Made by a program: the position numbers and the translations under genes
Notes under the pieces: model-generated
What the model was told of the DNA's origin: nothing
The model's database searches: none
What the model saw: only the letters and a program-made list of their open reading frames with translations
Part shown: positions 33,720 through 46,769 of the stretch, in pieces
Layout: every line of letters starts with the position of its first letter
Numbering within the stretch: the first letter of the stretch is position 1
Source: Choristoneura fumiferana
Lineage: Eukaryota > Arthropoda > Insecta > Lepidoptera > Tortricidae
DNA: 64,000 nucleotides
Direction: 5' to 3'
Assembly (NCBI RefSeq): GCF_025370935.1
Contig: NC_133493.1
Location: forward strand, 5,257,069 to 5,321,068

Positions 33720-36700
33720 ATGTCTCCTAACAATATGATCAGTCTCGTTGTGTCAGTGACATTAATTTTTACCAATCTAATCGAAGCGGCTAGGATTCTA
33801 GCCGTTTATCCAACTCCATCTATAAGCCATCAAGTGGTATTCAGACCTTTGACAAACGAATTAGTGAAACGAGGTCATGAAGTAGTTGTCATAACTACAG
33901 ACCCTCAGTACCCTAAAGGACAAGCACCGGAAAATCTAACGGAAATCGACGTACATGATTTGTCTTATAAAGCATGGAGAAATACAATAGCAGTTATGAA
34001 AAATGGAGAGAAAAACGACGTTATTACACAAGCAAAATCATTTTGTGCGGTCAGTCTGAAAATATTTGAAGAACAAACGAAATTTCCAGAAGTACAGGAT
34101 ATTATTAAGAATAAGAACAGTACTTTTGATCTGCTATTGGTAGAAGCATGGCCAAGGTTTACTTTGGGTTTTTCACACGCAGTAAAAGCACCAGTTATAG
34201 CAGTAAGCTCTTTAGGACATATTTTCGACAATTATGAAGTGATAGGCGCTCCATCGCATCCTTTATTGTATCCTCAAGCTTTTAATACACGTCTCTACAA
34301 TTTGTCACTTTGGGAAAAATTCACGCAACTTTACAACATGTACCAGATTATGAGTTTCTACAGAGGTAGTTTACATGATTTGGAATATGCTGCCGTAAAA
34401 CGAATATTTGGCGAAGATACACCTCCGTTTAGTGAATTGCAGAATAACGTTGACATGCTTTTTTTGAATATGCATCCTATTTGGGAGGGCAACTTTCCGG
34501 TGCCACCTGGTGTGGTATATATGGGAGGACTTCATCAAAACCCACAAAAGGAGTTACCAAAGGTATGTTATAAAAATATCCTATTTTAACATGGCTTATC
34601 AAATTCATCCCAGCCTATATACGTCCCACTGCTGGGTACAGGCCTCCTCTCAGAACAAGTGGGCTTGGGCCATAGTTCCCCAGTGCGGATTGGGAACTTC
34701 ACACGCACCATTGAATTGCTTCGCAGGTTTGTGCAGGTTTCCTCTCGATTTTTTCCTTCACCGCAAAGCTCGTGGTAAATTTCAAATGTAATTCCGCACA
34801 TGAATTTCGAAAAACTCAGAGGTGCGAGCCGGGGTTTGAACCTACGACCCTCTGTTTGAGAGGCGATAGGTCAAACCACTAGGCCACCACGGCTTACACG
34901 CCTTATCAAATTAAAAACAACATTTATGAAAGCCAGACGTTTTAAGATACTAATTTCCTATCAAATTAAAGAGCGGTCTTATCGTCTAACTCGCGCTTAT
35001 CACCAATATGTTTCACATCTCATTCTAATTAATTACTTACAGAAGGCAGTGGTGGAAAAAGATAGCTGTGAATGTGATGGCTCATCTTATAGACAAGAAA
35101 ACAAACATATATTTTGAAATATTGAAATTTTATATGATTATTTTACTCAAGATCCACTCAAGATTATAAAGTCTAGAATGGTACGACTAGTTTCAATCTC
35201 GTCAGAAGATCTTTTTCATAGGTGAGCAGTGCGGAGAGCGCTATAAATAAATTAATTAATTAAAATTAAATATCAAGGGACACTTGACACTAATTAACCT
35301 AGTCCAAAACTAAGCAAAGCTTGTACTATAGGTACTTAGCAACGGATAAAAATACTTAAATAGATAAATACATACTTAAATACATAATAAACATCTATGA
35401 CCCGAGAACAAACATTCTTATTATTCATACAAATATTTCACCCGGCCAGGGATCGAAAAAGATCTTCCGAACAGATCGAAACTAGTTGAACCGTTCCAGA
35501 CTTAAAATCGTGAGTTAAATTGTTTAATTTAGTAATATCACGTGATATTAAACGCCTTGCATTTGAATCGCATTCTGTAATAACTTCCGTAAACACTAAG
35601 TTGTTCAACGATGAAAGAACTTAATTACTAATTTCTTGACTAATTGGTTTGTTTCATTTATTTCAAGGATCTCAAAAACTATCTTGAAAATTCCAAAAAT
35701 GGAGTAATTTACATCAGTTTTGGCACAAATGTTGACACAAATGTAATGCCTCAGGAAAAAGTGCAAAACATAATAAAAGCTTTCTCTGAACTGCCTTATG
35801 ATGTCCTCTGGAAGTGGAATTCCGACGAATTACAAGGAAAGACTGAAAACATTAGAATTTCAAAATGGTTCCCACAATCAGACCTACTAAGTAAGTAAAT
35901 CCTTTAAAAAAAATGTCAAATAAACCAAGCAAATAACCAGAATATTTTTATTTTACAAAAGTTCCTTCCAAGAGAATTTCGTAAAATTACTTAAAATTAT
36001 AAATCTTTGTTACTTTCTAAATTCATTTTTATAAGAATTAATTTTAAGAAGAAGAAAGGATATTACATTACCTTAAAATAATAAAATGATTCGACTAAAT
36101 TTATAAAAAATACACATTCTATTTTTTAGTTGTGCTAGAAATAATCTTAGGTGTGGCAGTTTTTTCTTATGTTTTAAACCGTGCCAGAAATAAAGCATCA
36201 TTATTTTTTCTTTACAGGGCACCCTAAAATAAAACTATTTATCACACAAGGAGGCTTACAATCGACAGATGAGGCTCTAACAGCTGGAGTTCCACTCATA
36301 GGCATCCCAATGCTGGGCGACCAGTGGTTCAACGTAGAAAAATATGTACATCACAAAATCGGACTGCAGTTAGAAATGGGAACTCTTGAAGTCGAGTCTT
36401 TTAAAAATGCTATAGAAACTGTAATTGGAGATAAGAGGTATGAATCATAGACTTTTTAAATACAAACCAATTCGATGTAATTGAAATTTGTGGTTGCGAT
36501 TGAGTACAGTCAGTATTTCGATTAAGTGTTACATTTAAAATCTCTTATTAAACTTGCAATGTTCGTAAGTGTCTTCAAGCTTAGGTTTTCCTTTACGTTT
36601 TACAAAGAATATTTTCGAAAATACGCTATAATTTATTGCTTTTGTTTTATTGCCAAGAGCTACAGTCAAGGGCAAAGATATCGACACTGCCAAAGTTGCA

Positions 36701-38885
36701 AAAATATGTATGTATACACGGCCTTAATGTTAAGTGCATAAAGTCGTGTATACATATTTTTGCAACTTTGGCCGTGTTGATATCTTTGCCCTTGACATGC
36801 CAAAAATCAACCAAATCGGTATAGCTGTTACAAGTTAAAAGAGTTAAAAAAGACACAAACTTGCACATTTTGTAATATATAAAATGAATCGCCGAAATAT
36901 AAGGGCATAACTTCCTTACGAGTGTACTTACCAAATTGAATGATTATAATTTTGGTTGTGTTCGTAAATATTAAGTCACGTAAAAACGTATTAAATTTAT
37001 ATAAAAATAAACTGGAATGAGGCAGAAGCTTAATATTAGTAGGGTGCTTGTGTAGTGTCATTTATTTATTTACTAGCCGTTACTCACACACGACTTTGAG
37101 TGAGTTCAGAGTGATTTTGATCTTATTATTATGTTAGTGTTGTAACTTTTATATTTTTAACTATTTTTCAAATTATTCTTCATTTAATTGATAAGCATAG
37201 CATAGTCTTAGCATATCACTTAAAAATATACACAATTTTACATCATTTACAAGTTTTAGAATCAATAAACCTGAAACCGGTAATTTACCGGTTAACCGGT
37301 ACTGGCTTACTTTAGTCGGTAATTTACCGGTAATCAGATTTGGCCGGTAATTGCATTCCCTAGCCGTTACCCGCGACTCCGTCCGCGCAAAATTCGTTTA
37401 TCGCTATCCCGCGGGAACTATGCAATTTTTGGGATAAAAACTATCCTTTGTCCTTTTCCGGCATTCAAACTATCTGTATACCGAATTTCTTCTAAATCGC
37501 TTCAGTGGTTTAGACGTGATGAAGTAACAAACAAACAAACAGACTTGCAAACTTTCGCATTTATAATATTATATAGTAGGATAGGATTTAGTACAGTGGG
37601 AGTAGGAAAACCTGCGTCAGTTATTAAATTGATTCCTTTATACAGTCATAGACACTTAGTACGTTTTGAAACCAAAGCACTAAGTAGACAAGGGCATATC
37701 AAATTATACTTACTTGACATGATAATAAGGATCACAATAGTGCACACCTCTAACATATATATCTAGTCTCATATCAATATCAAACCTTTTTAATAAACAG
37801 CGTCGTATGAGTTTGAATCAAATAATGTTCTATTTAATTGTCAGTGTTTGTCAGTGCCAAGGTGTAGTGGTAGGGTTGGCTATGGTCACCTTTAGACAAG
37901 ATTATGTTTAGCTTTTTGATGCAGTATGTCATACTCAATTGGTAAAGCAGATTATCGCTCATACTGAGCAAAGGAAAATAGATCTTAAGGTCGCGAACCT
38001 TTTTTTACTCCGACTGTACATCCGCATTAAACATAATTATAATGATAATGTGTGTGTTATGATGATCTGCTGATGCAAAAACATAAACACTATTGCGTGC
38101 GAGACGTCGACGTATTACTATGTCAATCGTATGGTTATTTTCTGCTACTCTGTAATCACTTCCATTTAACTCTATTATGTTACTTTAAAACTCAAGTGAC
38201 TCAACAATATTTGCTATAATTTGGGCTCCATTACCATTAATTGGTTTGTGTTGTCGGTTTGGACTAGGTGAAACTAAAAGTTTTTGTAAAATAAAAACTG
38301 GCCAAGGATAATGTACACGATAAGGGATCATTATAGATTGATTATAACATTTACAGAGAGTCATTATTGGATGTGCTATAAAAGCTACCTTTGTACCAAA
38401 TACAACTACAATGACTTTATATAATATTGTTTTATCTTTAATAAATATAATGTAGGCCTATAAGCGTTCAATATATATAAATAATGCGTTGGAGTATTTG
38501 AAGCTAAGTCCGGAACCATGCGAAACTTCGGGAAAAATCTCGGTAAAAATTACATAACTGTTCATACATTTTGCAATTATTGGTTTTCTTTTACAGTTAC
38601 CGGGAAAACATAGTTCGATTGAGAACTTTGATGAACGACCAACCCTTGGCGCCTTTAGAGCGAACGGTGTGGTGGACGGAGCATGTGCTGCGGCACGGCG
38701 GCGCGAGACACCTGCGCGCGCCCGCCGCCAACATGCCGTGGGCGCAGTACTACGAACTGGATCTAGTACTACTAGTGCTAAGTACTGCATTGGCTGTGAT
38801 AGTTTTAAGCTCTCTAGTAATTTATAAATTAGTCAAATTCGTTTTAAGTCAAGTTTCTAATAGTAAAAAACTTAAGAGTTCTTAG
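33720..38885 (+). CDS. UDP-glycosyltransferase, copy B (UGT33-like), four exons
   Basis: Exons 33720-34562, 35668-35890, 36218-36437 and 38597-38885 give 524 codons. Exons 2, 3 and 4 have exactly the lengths (223, 220, 289 bp) and phases of copy A, so the two are tandem duplicates. Visible: signal peptide about 1-24 (a second Met at 6 could be the start), catalytic His37 in PTPSISHQ, donor signature from FITQGG to GDQ in exon 3, a membrane helix near the C-terminus, and terminal KLKSS, which fits a KxKxx ER-retrieval signal. Glu142 lies where vertebrate enzymes have the catalytic Asp (aligned by eye). Intron 1 carries a SINE; intron 3 (2.2 kb) carries a MITE and a retroelement tail. No stop or frameshift is seen. 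Expected role: glucosylation of lipophilic compounds in the ER lumen; substrate unknown. Confidence 0.93.
34606..34901 (-). mobile_element. Family-1 SINE in intron 1 of UGT copy B
   Basis: Full copy, flanked by CTTATCAAATT at 34595-34605 and 34902-34912 (11-bp duplication). It starts 43 bp after the exon 1 donor. Copy A has no insertion here. Confidence 0.88.
36663..36798. mobile_element. Mariner-like MITE in intron 3 of UGT copy B
   Basis: CAGTCAAGGGCAAAGATATC and GATATCTTTGCCCTTGAC are inverted ends; arms of about 55 bp meet around a short loop, giving an almost perfect hairpin. TA precedes the left end. Confidence 0.8.
37361..37583 (+). repeat. Retroelement tail CCGCGGGAACTATGC in intron 3 of UGT copy B
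   Basis: CTAGCCGTTACCCGCGACTC to TTATAATATTATATAGTAGG, the same family as 10128-10372 and nearly complete. Confidence 0.7.
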
Positions 38886-38955
38886 GCTTTAAATATTTTA
38901 GGATTTATTTTAAGGCTTTGTTGTTATTGTTATCAAAAACAATGAACTAAATAGA

Positions 38956-38961
38956 AATAAA
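38956..38961 (+). terminator. Poly(A) signal of UGT copy B
   Basis: Canonical AATAAA 71 nt after the stop codon, in an AT-rich 3' region. No equally clear signal was seen after UGT copy A. Confidence 0.5.
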
Positions 38962-39084
38962 ATAAGGAAATTAATTGCATTTTTTTTATTGACAAAATGT
39001 GTTGATATTGAAAATATTTGTTTATTTTATTAACGTTCGAACTGACATAATTTCGACAAAACTATCATTATTTTAGAATGCTAT

Positions 39085-39205
39085 TTTAGTTTCCCGCAAC
39101 TCTCACGATGTCGTCAGTCCATTTGGTGGTGCGAGGCCTGCCAACGCTTCGTCTACCGGTTCGTGGTCGTCACTCGAGGACTTTTCTCCCCCAACGGTTA
39201 TCTGT
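39085..39205 (-). repeat. LINE C-terminal fragment downstream of UGT copy B
   Basis: Same sequence family as 26345-26556 (CAACGCTTCGTCTACCGGTT on +). It is followed to about 39340 by a short GGCC-rich degenerate repeat with ATTTCACGAT motifs. Confidence 0.55.
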
Positions 39206-39529
39206 TCTTTGAGCGATGTGGCCCGCCCACTGCCACCCATTGCCATTGCCCATTAATCTGCCTAAACCGGCCAAATCATGAAATGGCGCCATTTCACGAT
39301 ATGTCAAGGAATTTCGTGATCTGGCCGATTTCACGATCGGCCGCCGACATATATAACTCTAATTACACAAACTTAACCTATAATCTTGTAACAGCTTGTT
39401 ACAGTGACCTTGTCTGTTTCTTTTATACACCGTGGGCTCTAATAGCCCGAATGATTTAAACCAATGATTCTAGAGCCTTAAGTATATAAAGTAAACATGT
39501 AGTCCAATAGCGCATAATTTTCGAGACAA

Positions 39530-40397
39530 TCATTATTTAATAAAAAACTCAGTGGGTCACCCTGTCTTAATCCTCTCTTTATTGGAAATAACTCCCCTAG
39601 AGTTTCCATTTTCACTTGGACAGAGTTTTTTGTATATATGGATTTTATAATTCTTATGTATTTGTGTTCAACACCCTGCCTTGCCAGTGCCTTACATATG
39701 CTAGAGTGGTGTATGGAGTCAAACGCCTTATTATAGTCGACAAATGGTATAATATACAAAGTTAGGCCATACTCTTGGCATTTCTCAATCAGTTGTTTTA
39801 GTACGTGAATATGATCTATCATACAGTATCCCGATCTGTAACCTGCCTGTTCCCTGGGTTGTTGTTCATCCAGTGTTTTGGCGATACAATTGAGTATTAT
39901 TTTAGAAAACACTTTGTATATGTTCGACATGAGGCTAATGGGTCGATAGTTGTTGATGTCATCTTTATCTCCTTTCTTGTGGATTAGTGTAATAGTGCTT
40001 GTTAACCACTGTGTAGGTATGTATTCCGAGTCAAGGATTTTATTATATAGGGCTGTCAATCTAGTCAGTGTTTCTGGTAGCGATGACTTCAGTGCTTCGT
40101 TCAGGACACCATCAGGTCCAGGAGCTTCGTTGTTTTTCAGTGATAGTATTGCATGTTCAACTTCCCATTCAAGGATTGGTGGTATTGGGTCATTGTTGTT
40201 TCTTGGGAGATTGGGTGTCTGCTCTTCTATACTTTCAGAAGAGTAAAGATTTTTGTAGAAACTTGTTGCTACTTCCAATATTGATTTCCTTTCAATTTCA
40301 AATGTGTTGATGTTCTTCCGTTTCATTTTTGGAACCCATGTTTTGTATTCTTTTAGTTCTTTCAAGGCCTTCTTTATTCCTCCTGTTCTAGCAACAT
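39530..40397 (-). pseudogene. RTE-like LINE reverse transcriptase fragment
   Basis: Open frame with GPDGVLNEALK, INNYRPISLMSNIYKVF, YIIPFVDYNKAFDSIHH and KRGLRQGDPLS, the order of RT motifs in RTE-clade LINEs. It stops just before the YADD box, so it is 3'-truncated, and it lacks the endonuclease at its 5' side. The frame is otherwise uninterrupted. It lies about 650 bp downstream of UGT copy B on the opposite strand. Confidence 0.85.
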
Positions 40398-40785
40398 GAA
40401 AGTTGAGTAAATTGAGTATATTAGGTCAAAAATGATAATCTTAATAGCCAATAGAAAATGCAGGAGTTGTGTTCATGTTCGTTATCTGAGTTTGATAACA
40501 CTTTGCTCGTTATTAAGACACAGTCCAGACGGCACGATTATTATTTATCTAAAACATACAGATAAGTACCATGACGTGAATTCCGTGATAGTTTATCTTG
40601 TCAGATGTTTTACAAACTTTTGCATTTATAATAATAATATTAGTAGAATTAGTGGGATGTTATGATTGGTTTTTTGGAGTATTTTTTATTTCAACTCCAA
40701 ATTTGTTACTTTTACGGTCATCCCGTGAAAACCATATCGAAAATACAAACTGAGACATGGATGTACAGAAAACCAGAAAAAGAGA

Positions 40786-40856
40786 CCAGCGCTGGGAATC
40801 GAACCCAGGTCCTCAACATTCCGTGCTGCGTGCTATAACCCCTACACCATCGCTGG
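40786..40856 (-). repeat. tRNA-like SINE head
   Basis: On -: 6-bp acceptor stem (CCAGCG/CGCTGG), A-box-like TGGTGTAGGGG, and a perfect T arm CTGGGTTCGATTCCCAG. The anticodon arm does not pair, so it is a tRNA-derived SINE promoter or tRNA relic. Confidence 0.55.
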
Positions 40857-40904
40857 ACAGGAGTCTAGACACAAATTTATCCTAGCGCACATATCTCAGG
40901 TTGC

Positions 40905-41605
40905 TTTTTTAGGGTTCCGGAGCTAAAATGCCAAAAACGGAACCCTTTTAGTTTCCTCAAGTCCGTCTGTCTCTCTGTCTGTCCGTTCGTCCGTATGTCA
41001 CAGGCATTTTACTCGAAAACTACAAGATGTAGTTCAATGAAATTTGGAGTACAGATGTCTTGTCAAAACCGCTATTTAGTTTTGTAGTTAAATTACAAAA
41101 ATAAATATTTATAGGGGGGGCACTCCATACACGTAACAGAAATTGTTTTTTTTTTTTTACTCGAATCAACGTTTGGCACGTAGTTCGACAGCTCTTTTGA
41201 AAACATAGTAAGGTTTCTCAAAAAACTTTTTGGTTAAGTGAAAATTTTCTGAAATAATCGCTCCCAAAGTAGCAAAAATTGTGTCCCCCTCTATCTTGTG
41301 AACCGTTTGTCCAAAAAATATGCAAAAAATATGGAAAGGTAACGCTTAATAAATACTTTCAACGAAAATTGGTTTCAACATGATCGGATATACCGTTTTC
41401 AAGTTATTAATAATAATAATAATAATAAAAACTGCGCTTCTCAACAAAAGGACGTAAGTGCCGTGAAGATACGCTCTTTTTCTGGTAATAGATTTAAGAC
41501 TGTAGTAAGTTTTTAATTGTGTTATATTATAACTCACATATGATTTTTTTCGTAATGGCTACGGAACCCTATCTTGGGCGTGTCCGACACGCTCTTGGCC
41601 GGTTT
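40905..41605 (+). repeat. Family-B repeat, full length
   Basis: From TTTTAGGGTTCCGGAGCTAA to CGTGTCCGACACGCTCTTGG plus CCGGTTTTT. Contains (AAT)n at about 41405-41430. Confidence 0.65.
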
Positions 41606-42639
41606 TTCCTACTATGCTACTTAAGCAGCAGCACTAGCGACATCTAACGTATAGATGCCTAGTATATATACCTATAATTAGCCATGCTAACTTTTTAAAA
41701 ATGTATGGAAATCTCAAAACCATTTCGAGAAACAAGCTTTCGGTACAGTTTCTCTATATCAGATTTTAAAAAATGTTTTAGATTATTAAGATATATATTC
41801 GTTGAAGTGTTTTGATCTTTAAATGACCTTTCTGTGAGTCATCAAACGAATAATGGATAATGATTCCTATGCCAAATTTAAAAAAAAAAAAAAACAACTG
41901 ACGTCTATATCAAACACAAACTCCGGGGCTACTACGAAAATCGAAACTCTAAGTTCGTGTCGTGCGGTCTCTCTAGCTGACACATACTATTTAATACGAG
42001 AGCGAGAGGAACGGTACGATACCAAACCTGACATTGACGGCTCAAACCTGACATTGAGGTGTCGTTTCGTTTTGTACTTAGACATAGGAGACCAATAGAC
42101 CACGCTCAAATATGACTGAAGTCCATTACTCGTAGTTGTACTCCTCGATCATGAAATTAATGCCATTTGTTAAACGGCCAAATATAGGCGAAAAACTTAA
42201 GCAAATGACCTGTTGTATGTAGTAGTGCACAGAACTAATGAAACTTAAGCCATTTTTTGAATATGCGTGATAGATTGGCAAGTGTTTAGACTATAAGGTT
42301 TACTGCATAGCTGAATGTGCCTGCCTACAAGACATTTATATTTGTATTTGTATGCCCATGGGCTCAGTATAGTGATACAAGTTTATAATAATAATAACAA
42401 CCCACCAACCAACCAACTATTTTAACCCTTGTTTGACAGATATATTATGTAAATGAATCAGGAACGTCAATTTGTTTATACGGACACGTTACTACTACTT
42501 ACATACAAACAGGTCATTTGCTTGAGTTTTTAACCTATAGTAACTGTTCAATCGTATCGATCATATTTTTAAGTTGGTAACAATATAGCTGTCAAATTGA
42601 CTGTCATCTGACATTTGAATTGGCTTTTGATTTTTACAG
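41606..42639. other. No gene recognised
   Basis: Contains a degenerate MITE (about 41930-42025) and AT-rich sequence; the ORF at 41853-42098 has no family features. Confidence 0.5.
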
Positions 42640-45095
42640 TCAACTTTCTGATTCGAACCGATTGGTTGCCCTGTGAGTTCTGAGTGGTTTTGCGCGCGCG
42701 TCTTTTACCCACTTACGTTTGTCATAAAGGTACTGCGGCTTGCCAAATTCAATCACCTTACGAACTGTAAAAGCCAGATGCAGCTGCCTTCGACTAGCCA
42801 TGTTTAGGAGTCTCCTATCTAGTAGATGTGGTGTGATATGGTCTCGCTTAGGTATGTTGTAACAGAAGCGCACACAGGCATTCTGTACACGCTGTATGGA
42901 TTTCTTTGTCACATCTAGAAGCCTGGGTCCATATACAATATCCCCATAGTGGAACTGAGAAAGAACAAGTGACTCGGTTAAAATTTCTCTGATCTTCACT
43001 GACAAGTAATTGCGGATGCCATATAATACTTTCAAACGGTAAAACGCATTTTTAATTTTTGTATTTATGTGCTTTACATAACGCATTTCACCGTGCAGAT
43101 ATAAGCCGAGGTTCTTGGCATTTTCCACCTGCGAAATAGAGTCTGTACCTATCCGCAGAGACGGATCCTGTTCTATTATTCTTGCTCGTTGCCACTTGTT
43201 TCCCATTACCATAAACTGTGATTTTGCTGGATTCAGGTGCAGGTTGTTCTTTAATGACCAGTCAGCGATTATCTCAAGGTCCTCATTAATTTTGGCAAGT
43301 GAGGGTATCAATTCGTTTGGTGTAAAAGAGTAATATAGTTGGGTATCGTCAGCATACAGATGTGTATTACAGTATTTTAACTTTGCCACAAGGTCTGCGG
43401 TATATATTATAAAAAATAATGGGCTTAAAATGGACCCCTGTGGCGTACCCCTACATATCTTTTGAACTTGTGACCGTAACGGTAAACCTTGGTCTGTTTG
43501 AAGTTCAATTCAATTCAATCCAACTACAGGACGTTTTGCTTACACCATAGTAGGCCATTTTCGAGAGCAACAGGCCAGGATTCAGACAATCAAAAGCGCG
43601 CGAGAAATCTAGCAGAACCAGGACAGTCCCCATTCCCTTGTCAGTGGCTGTTATGACGTAATCGGTAACATTAGCCAAGGCAGTTGCTGTTCCATGTTTC
43701 CTGCGAAAGCCTGATTGCGTAGACGGCAACAGATTATGACCCTCGAAGAATTTCGTAAGTTGTTCGCAGGCTGTTTTTTCGATAATTTTCGAAAGTACTG
43801 GTAGAATACTGATGGGACGCAAATCTTTATATTCCTCCGCGCAGTTGGATTTTGGTATTGGTTTTACTTTTGCCAATTTCCAATCATCAGGAAATACATG
43901 GCTACGTAATGACGTATTGACGATATCTGTAATGTATGGTAAAGTAGTGTCCAATGTAAGACGAATCATCTCCATTGAAATATTATCATTTCCACAAGCA
44001 TTCGTCTCAATCGACGAGATAATTTTAAGAATTTCTTTTTCCGAGCAGGTTATAAAGTTAAAAGTGTGCTCAGCATGCTTTCGATTGCCTTCAAAAAACG
44101 CCTGTGTTTCCTTGTCTGTTACTGCGCTTCCTGGTAGCTTTAAGAAAAAAATATTAATTCCGTCAGGGTGACACAAGTGCTGTGGTATTAAAGGTTGCTC
44201 TTTATTACCTAAAACAGAGGTGTTTTTGAGATGCGTCCACATTTGCTTTGGATACTTTTTGTTTTTATTGACATAAAACGAGAAGTATGCCTTTTTCTCC
44301 CGCTCCAATGCAGCCGTCGTGTAGTTTCTAAGATTTTTATAGTATTCCCAGTGTGATAAGACCCCAGTCTTGCGTGCTTTGGTGAGGGCAGCATCTCGTA
44401 AGTTCATCATGGTTTTTATTGTGTCTGTGATCCATGGATGGGGCCTACAGTTCACGCGTACACGGCGCAATGGTGCATGGATATCGAACAGGGCTGTGAC
44501 CATTTAATTTGGATTGAATAACTGAACCTTATCATTCACGTTACTAAGGTCTTTTATATTCTTCCGGGGCACAAGGTTCAGGTCCCTATTAAACTCATCG
44601 GCATTTATTCTACCAAGGAATCTACGGTATTGGCTTTTCTTTTTGGGTTTTGTTATTTTTAAGTTTGCAAAAATCATTGCATGATCACTAATTAACGGAT
44701 TGTGTCGTAATATTATATTCTTGCATAAATCAGGGCTGTCAGTTATAATTAAATCTAATAAAGATGCAGTCACTGGTTTTTCTGGTAAGTTCTTTAACGA
44801 CTTGCACTAAATTTCTCTGGGCCATGAAAGTTTCAAGCTTGTTTGCGTCAGACCCATTGGGCGATATCAGGTTAACGTTGAAATCAATTAGCAGAAAAAT
44901 ACATTAACTGGTGGTGAATTTATCCAACGAATCACTGAGTGCATCAATGGCGACGTCCACTGACACAAGCTCTGGCCTATAATATGCTGTTCCTATTGTC
45001 AATCGCCCATAGCCAACCCTTAATTCTAACCACATTTGTTCCAAAGGTTTTATTTTAAAATCTTTTCGAGCGTAAAACCCGACTCCCCCCCCCTC
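42640..45095 (-). pseudogene. Jockey-like LINE ORF2 (endonuclease and RT), frameshifted
   Basis: Reading down the - strand: endonuclease C-terminal part (45095-44504, with GVGFYARKDF, then LLDLIITDSPDL and ISDHAMIF), RT fingers and palm (44503-43505, RPISILPVLSKIIE and VLLDFSRAFDCL), then GTPQGSILSPLFF near 43440 and YADDTQLYYSF followed by the thumb (43389-42640). The pieces lie in different frames, with breaks at about 44504 and 43500 and a stop near 44900. The 5' end (ORF1 and endonuclease start) is missing. It joins BEL/Pao sequence at about 45100. Confidence 0.88.
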
Positions 45096-45212
45096 TTTTT
45101 TCTCCCGGGGCGCGGTTTACTTTTAAGAACATAGCCCGGTACACGGGACACTCACGACAGGAATGTCGGATGGGTACATTCATTGAGTGGATGCCCTTGT
45201 CGTAGACAATTA

Positions 45213-45900
45213 CAGCCTTATTCATAAAAAGTTAGAGCCTCCTTGAAGGCTCCTTGAAGGCCCGATGCTAAAAAACATGATTCATAAACGTCTGTTAGCG
45301 CTAATCAGTCGATCAAGGCTCTGCTAAAGTAAGAGGAACGTAGACCCTCCTTTATCTCTCTGCTAAGTCACAAAATGGCCGCCACAAGTTTGAACAGCTG
45401 ACTTTGACTAGAGCAAAAAACCATAGGTACCGAAGATATTTATAGTGAAGGCAGGGCTACGCAGATTAAAAAAAAAAACAGGAAAATTTATTTTCAGGAA
45501 TTTGTATTTAAAAATCCTCTAAATTAGCAACAATAAATTAACAATAAATATGAAAAAAAAATAAGGACGATTAACATAATTATGGCTTTTTGCACAACAT
45601 AAACATGCGGATCGGAAATGGCGGGAAAACAAACATCTCGCTTTTTATTTTTTTTCCTGGTAATTTGCTGTCACTGCTGTCAATTTTTTTTAAATTATCG
45701 ATTAGGCCATTTTTTGTCTTTGATTTGTCAAGGTGGCCAACATAACGCGTCTAATCCGTCTATCAGCAGCTCAACAACTAGCAGACTGCTAGCAAGCGTT
45801 TACGAATCATACTTCTTGACAACCGTCTAACAAGCTTAATCAGTCTGCTAAGTAACAGACCGATCAAACTTCAATTAAGGATTTTTTATGAATAAGGCTG
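45213..45900. mobile_element. TIR element CAGCCTTATTC, copy 2 (688 bp)
   Basis: Ends CAGCCTTATTCATAAAAA and TTTTTTATGAATAAGGCTG are inverted repeats, flanked by TTA on both sides (45210-45212 and 45901-45903). A TTA duplication suggests PIF/Harbinger type. There is no transposase; the interior is AT-rich with subterminal repeats (TGCTAAGT, GATCAA). It is about 95% like the copy at 2887-3579 by eye. Confidence 0.85.
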
Positions 45901-46472
45901 TTAGAACATACCGACGTCAGCAAATCTATCTTTAATTGATTTGGCCTTGAAAGTAGGGCAATCGTAAATTCTATTATTTTTGTTGCAAATAATACATACA
46001 TAGTTACTTTGCTCAGTATGTTTGACGCTAGCAAATGTTTTTGTGTATGATGTTTTGAATGGTCTATTGAATGGCCTGTTGTTATTATTATTATTATTAT
46101 TGTTTTGAAAGGGCGGCGTTCGTGACGTGGACGCCGCGAATTTCGGCTGAACATTATCATGCTTATTTCGATTCAAAGACTCAATCACGTCGGCCCGGTC
46201 AGTCAAGAAGTTATAAAATTGATTTAACGTTGGAACCGAGTTGCGATACTCTTCCCATTTAAGTAAGGTGTTACTATCCAGTTTGGCAGATAACATGAAT
46301 ATAATGAGTATATCCCATTTGTCTGTGGGTTGGCCTAAGCTGGTTAGGGCGCGTAAATTTTTCGTGACGTGATCTACTAGAAATCGCAAAGACTTTTCGG
46401 TTTCTTTGGTGAGCGGTTGTATATTAAACAAAGAGCTTAAGTGGTGGTTTATGAGCAAACGTTTATAATCAT

Positions 46473-46769
46473 TTGCAGGTGGTAGGACCTTGTGCAAGGT
46501 CCGCCCGGATTGCTACCACCATCTTGCTCGCTAATCCTGCCGTGAAGCAGCAGTGCTTGCACTGTTGTGTTTCGGCGTGGAGAGTAAGACAGCCGGTGAA
46601 ATTACTGGCACGTGAGGTATCCCATCTTAGGCCTCTAGGTTGGCAACGCGTCTGCAATACCCCTGGTGTTGCAGATGTTTATGGGCGGTGGTGATCTCTT
46701 ACCATCAGGAGACCCATTTGCTCGTTTGCCATCCAGTCAAATAAAAAATAACAAATAAAATAAAAAAAT
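46473..46769 (+). mobile_element. SINE inserted in the BEL/Pao gag
   Basis: A-rich 3' end (AAATAAAATAAAAAAA) on +. Flanked by ATCAT at 46468-46472 and 46770-46774. The body includes GAAGCAGCAGTGCTTGCAC and TTACCATCAGGAGACCCAT. A second copy is at 24949-25165 in the opposite orientation. Removing the insert and one duplication leaves the gag frame open. Confidence 0.85.

Noticed and set aside
38458..38790. 110-codon ORF on - opposite UGT exon 4
   Set aside because: It is the complement of the GC-rich UGT exon; no independent evidence.
40786..40856. Functional tRNA gene on -
   Set aside because: Acceptor and T arms pair but no anticodon stem forms; it fits a SINE head better.
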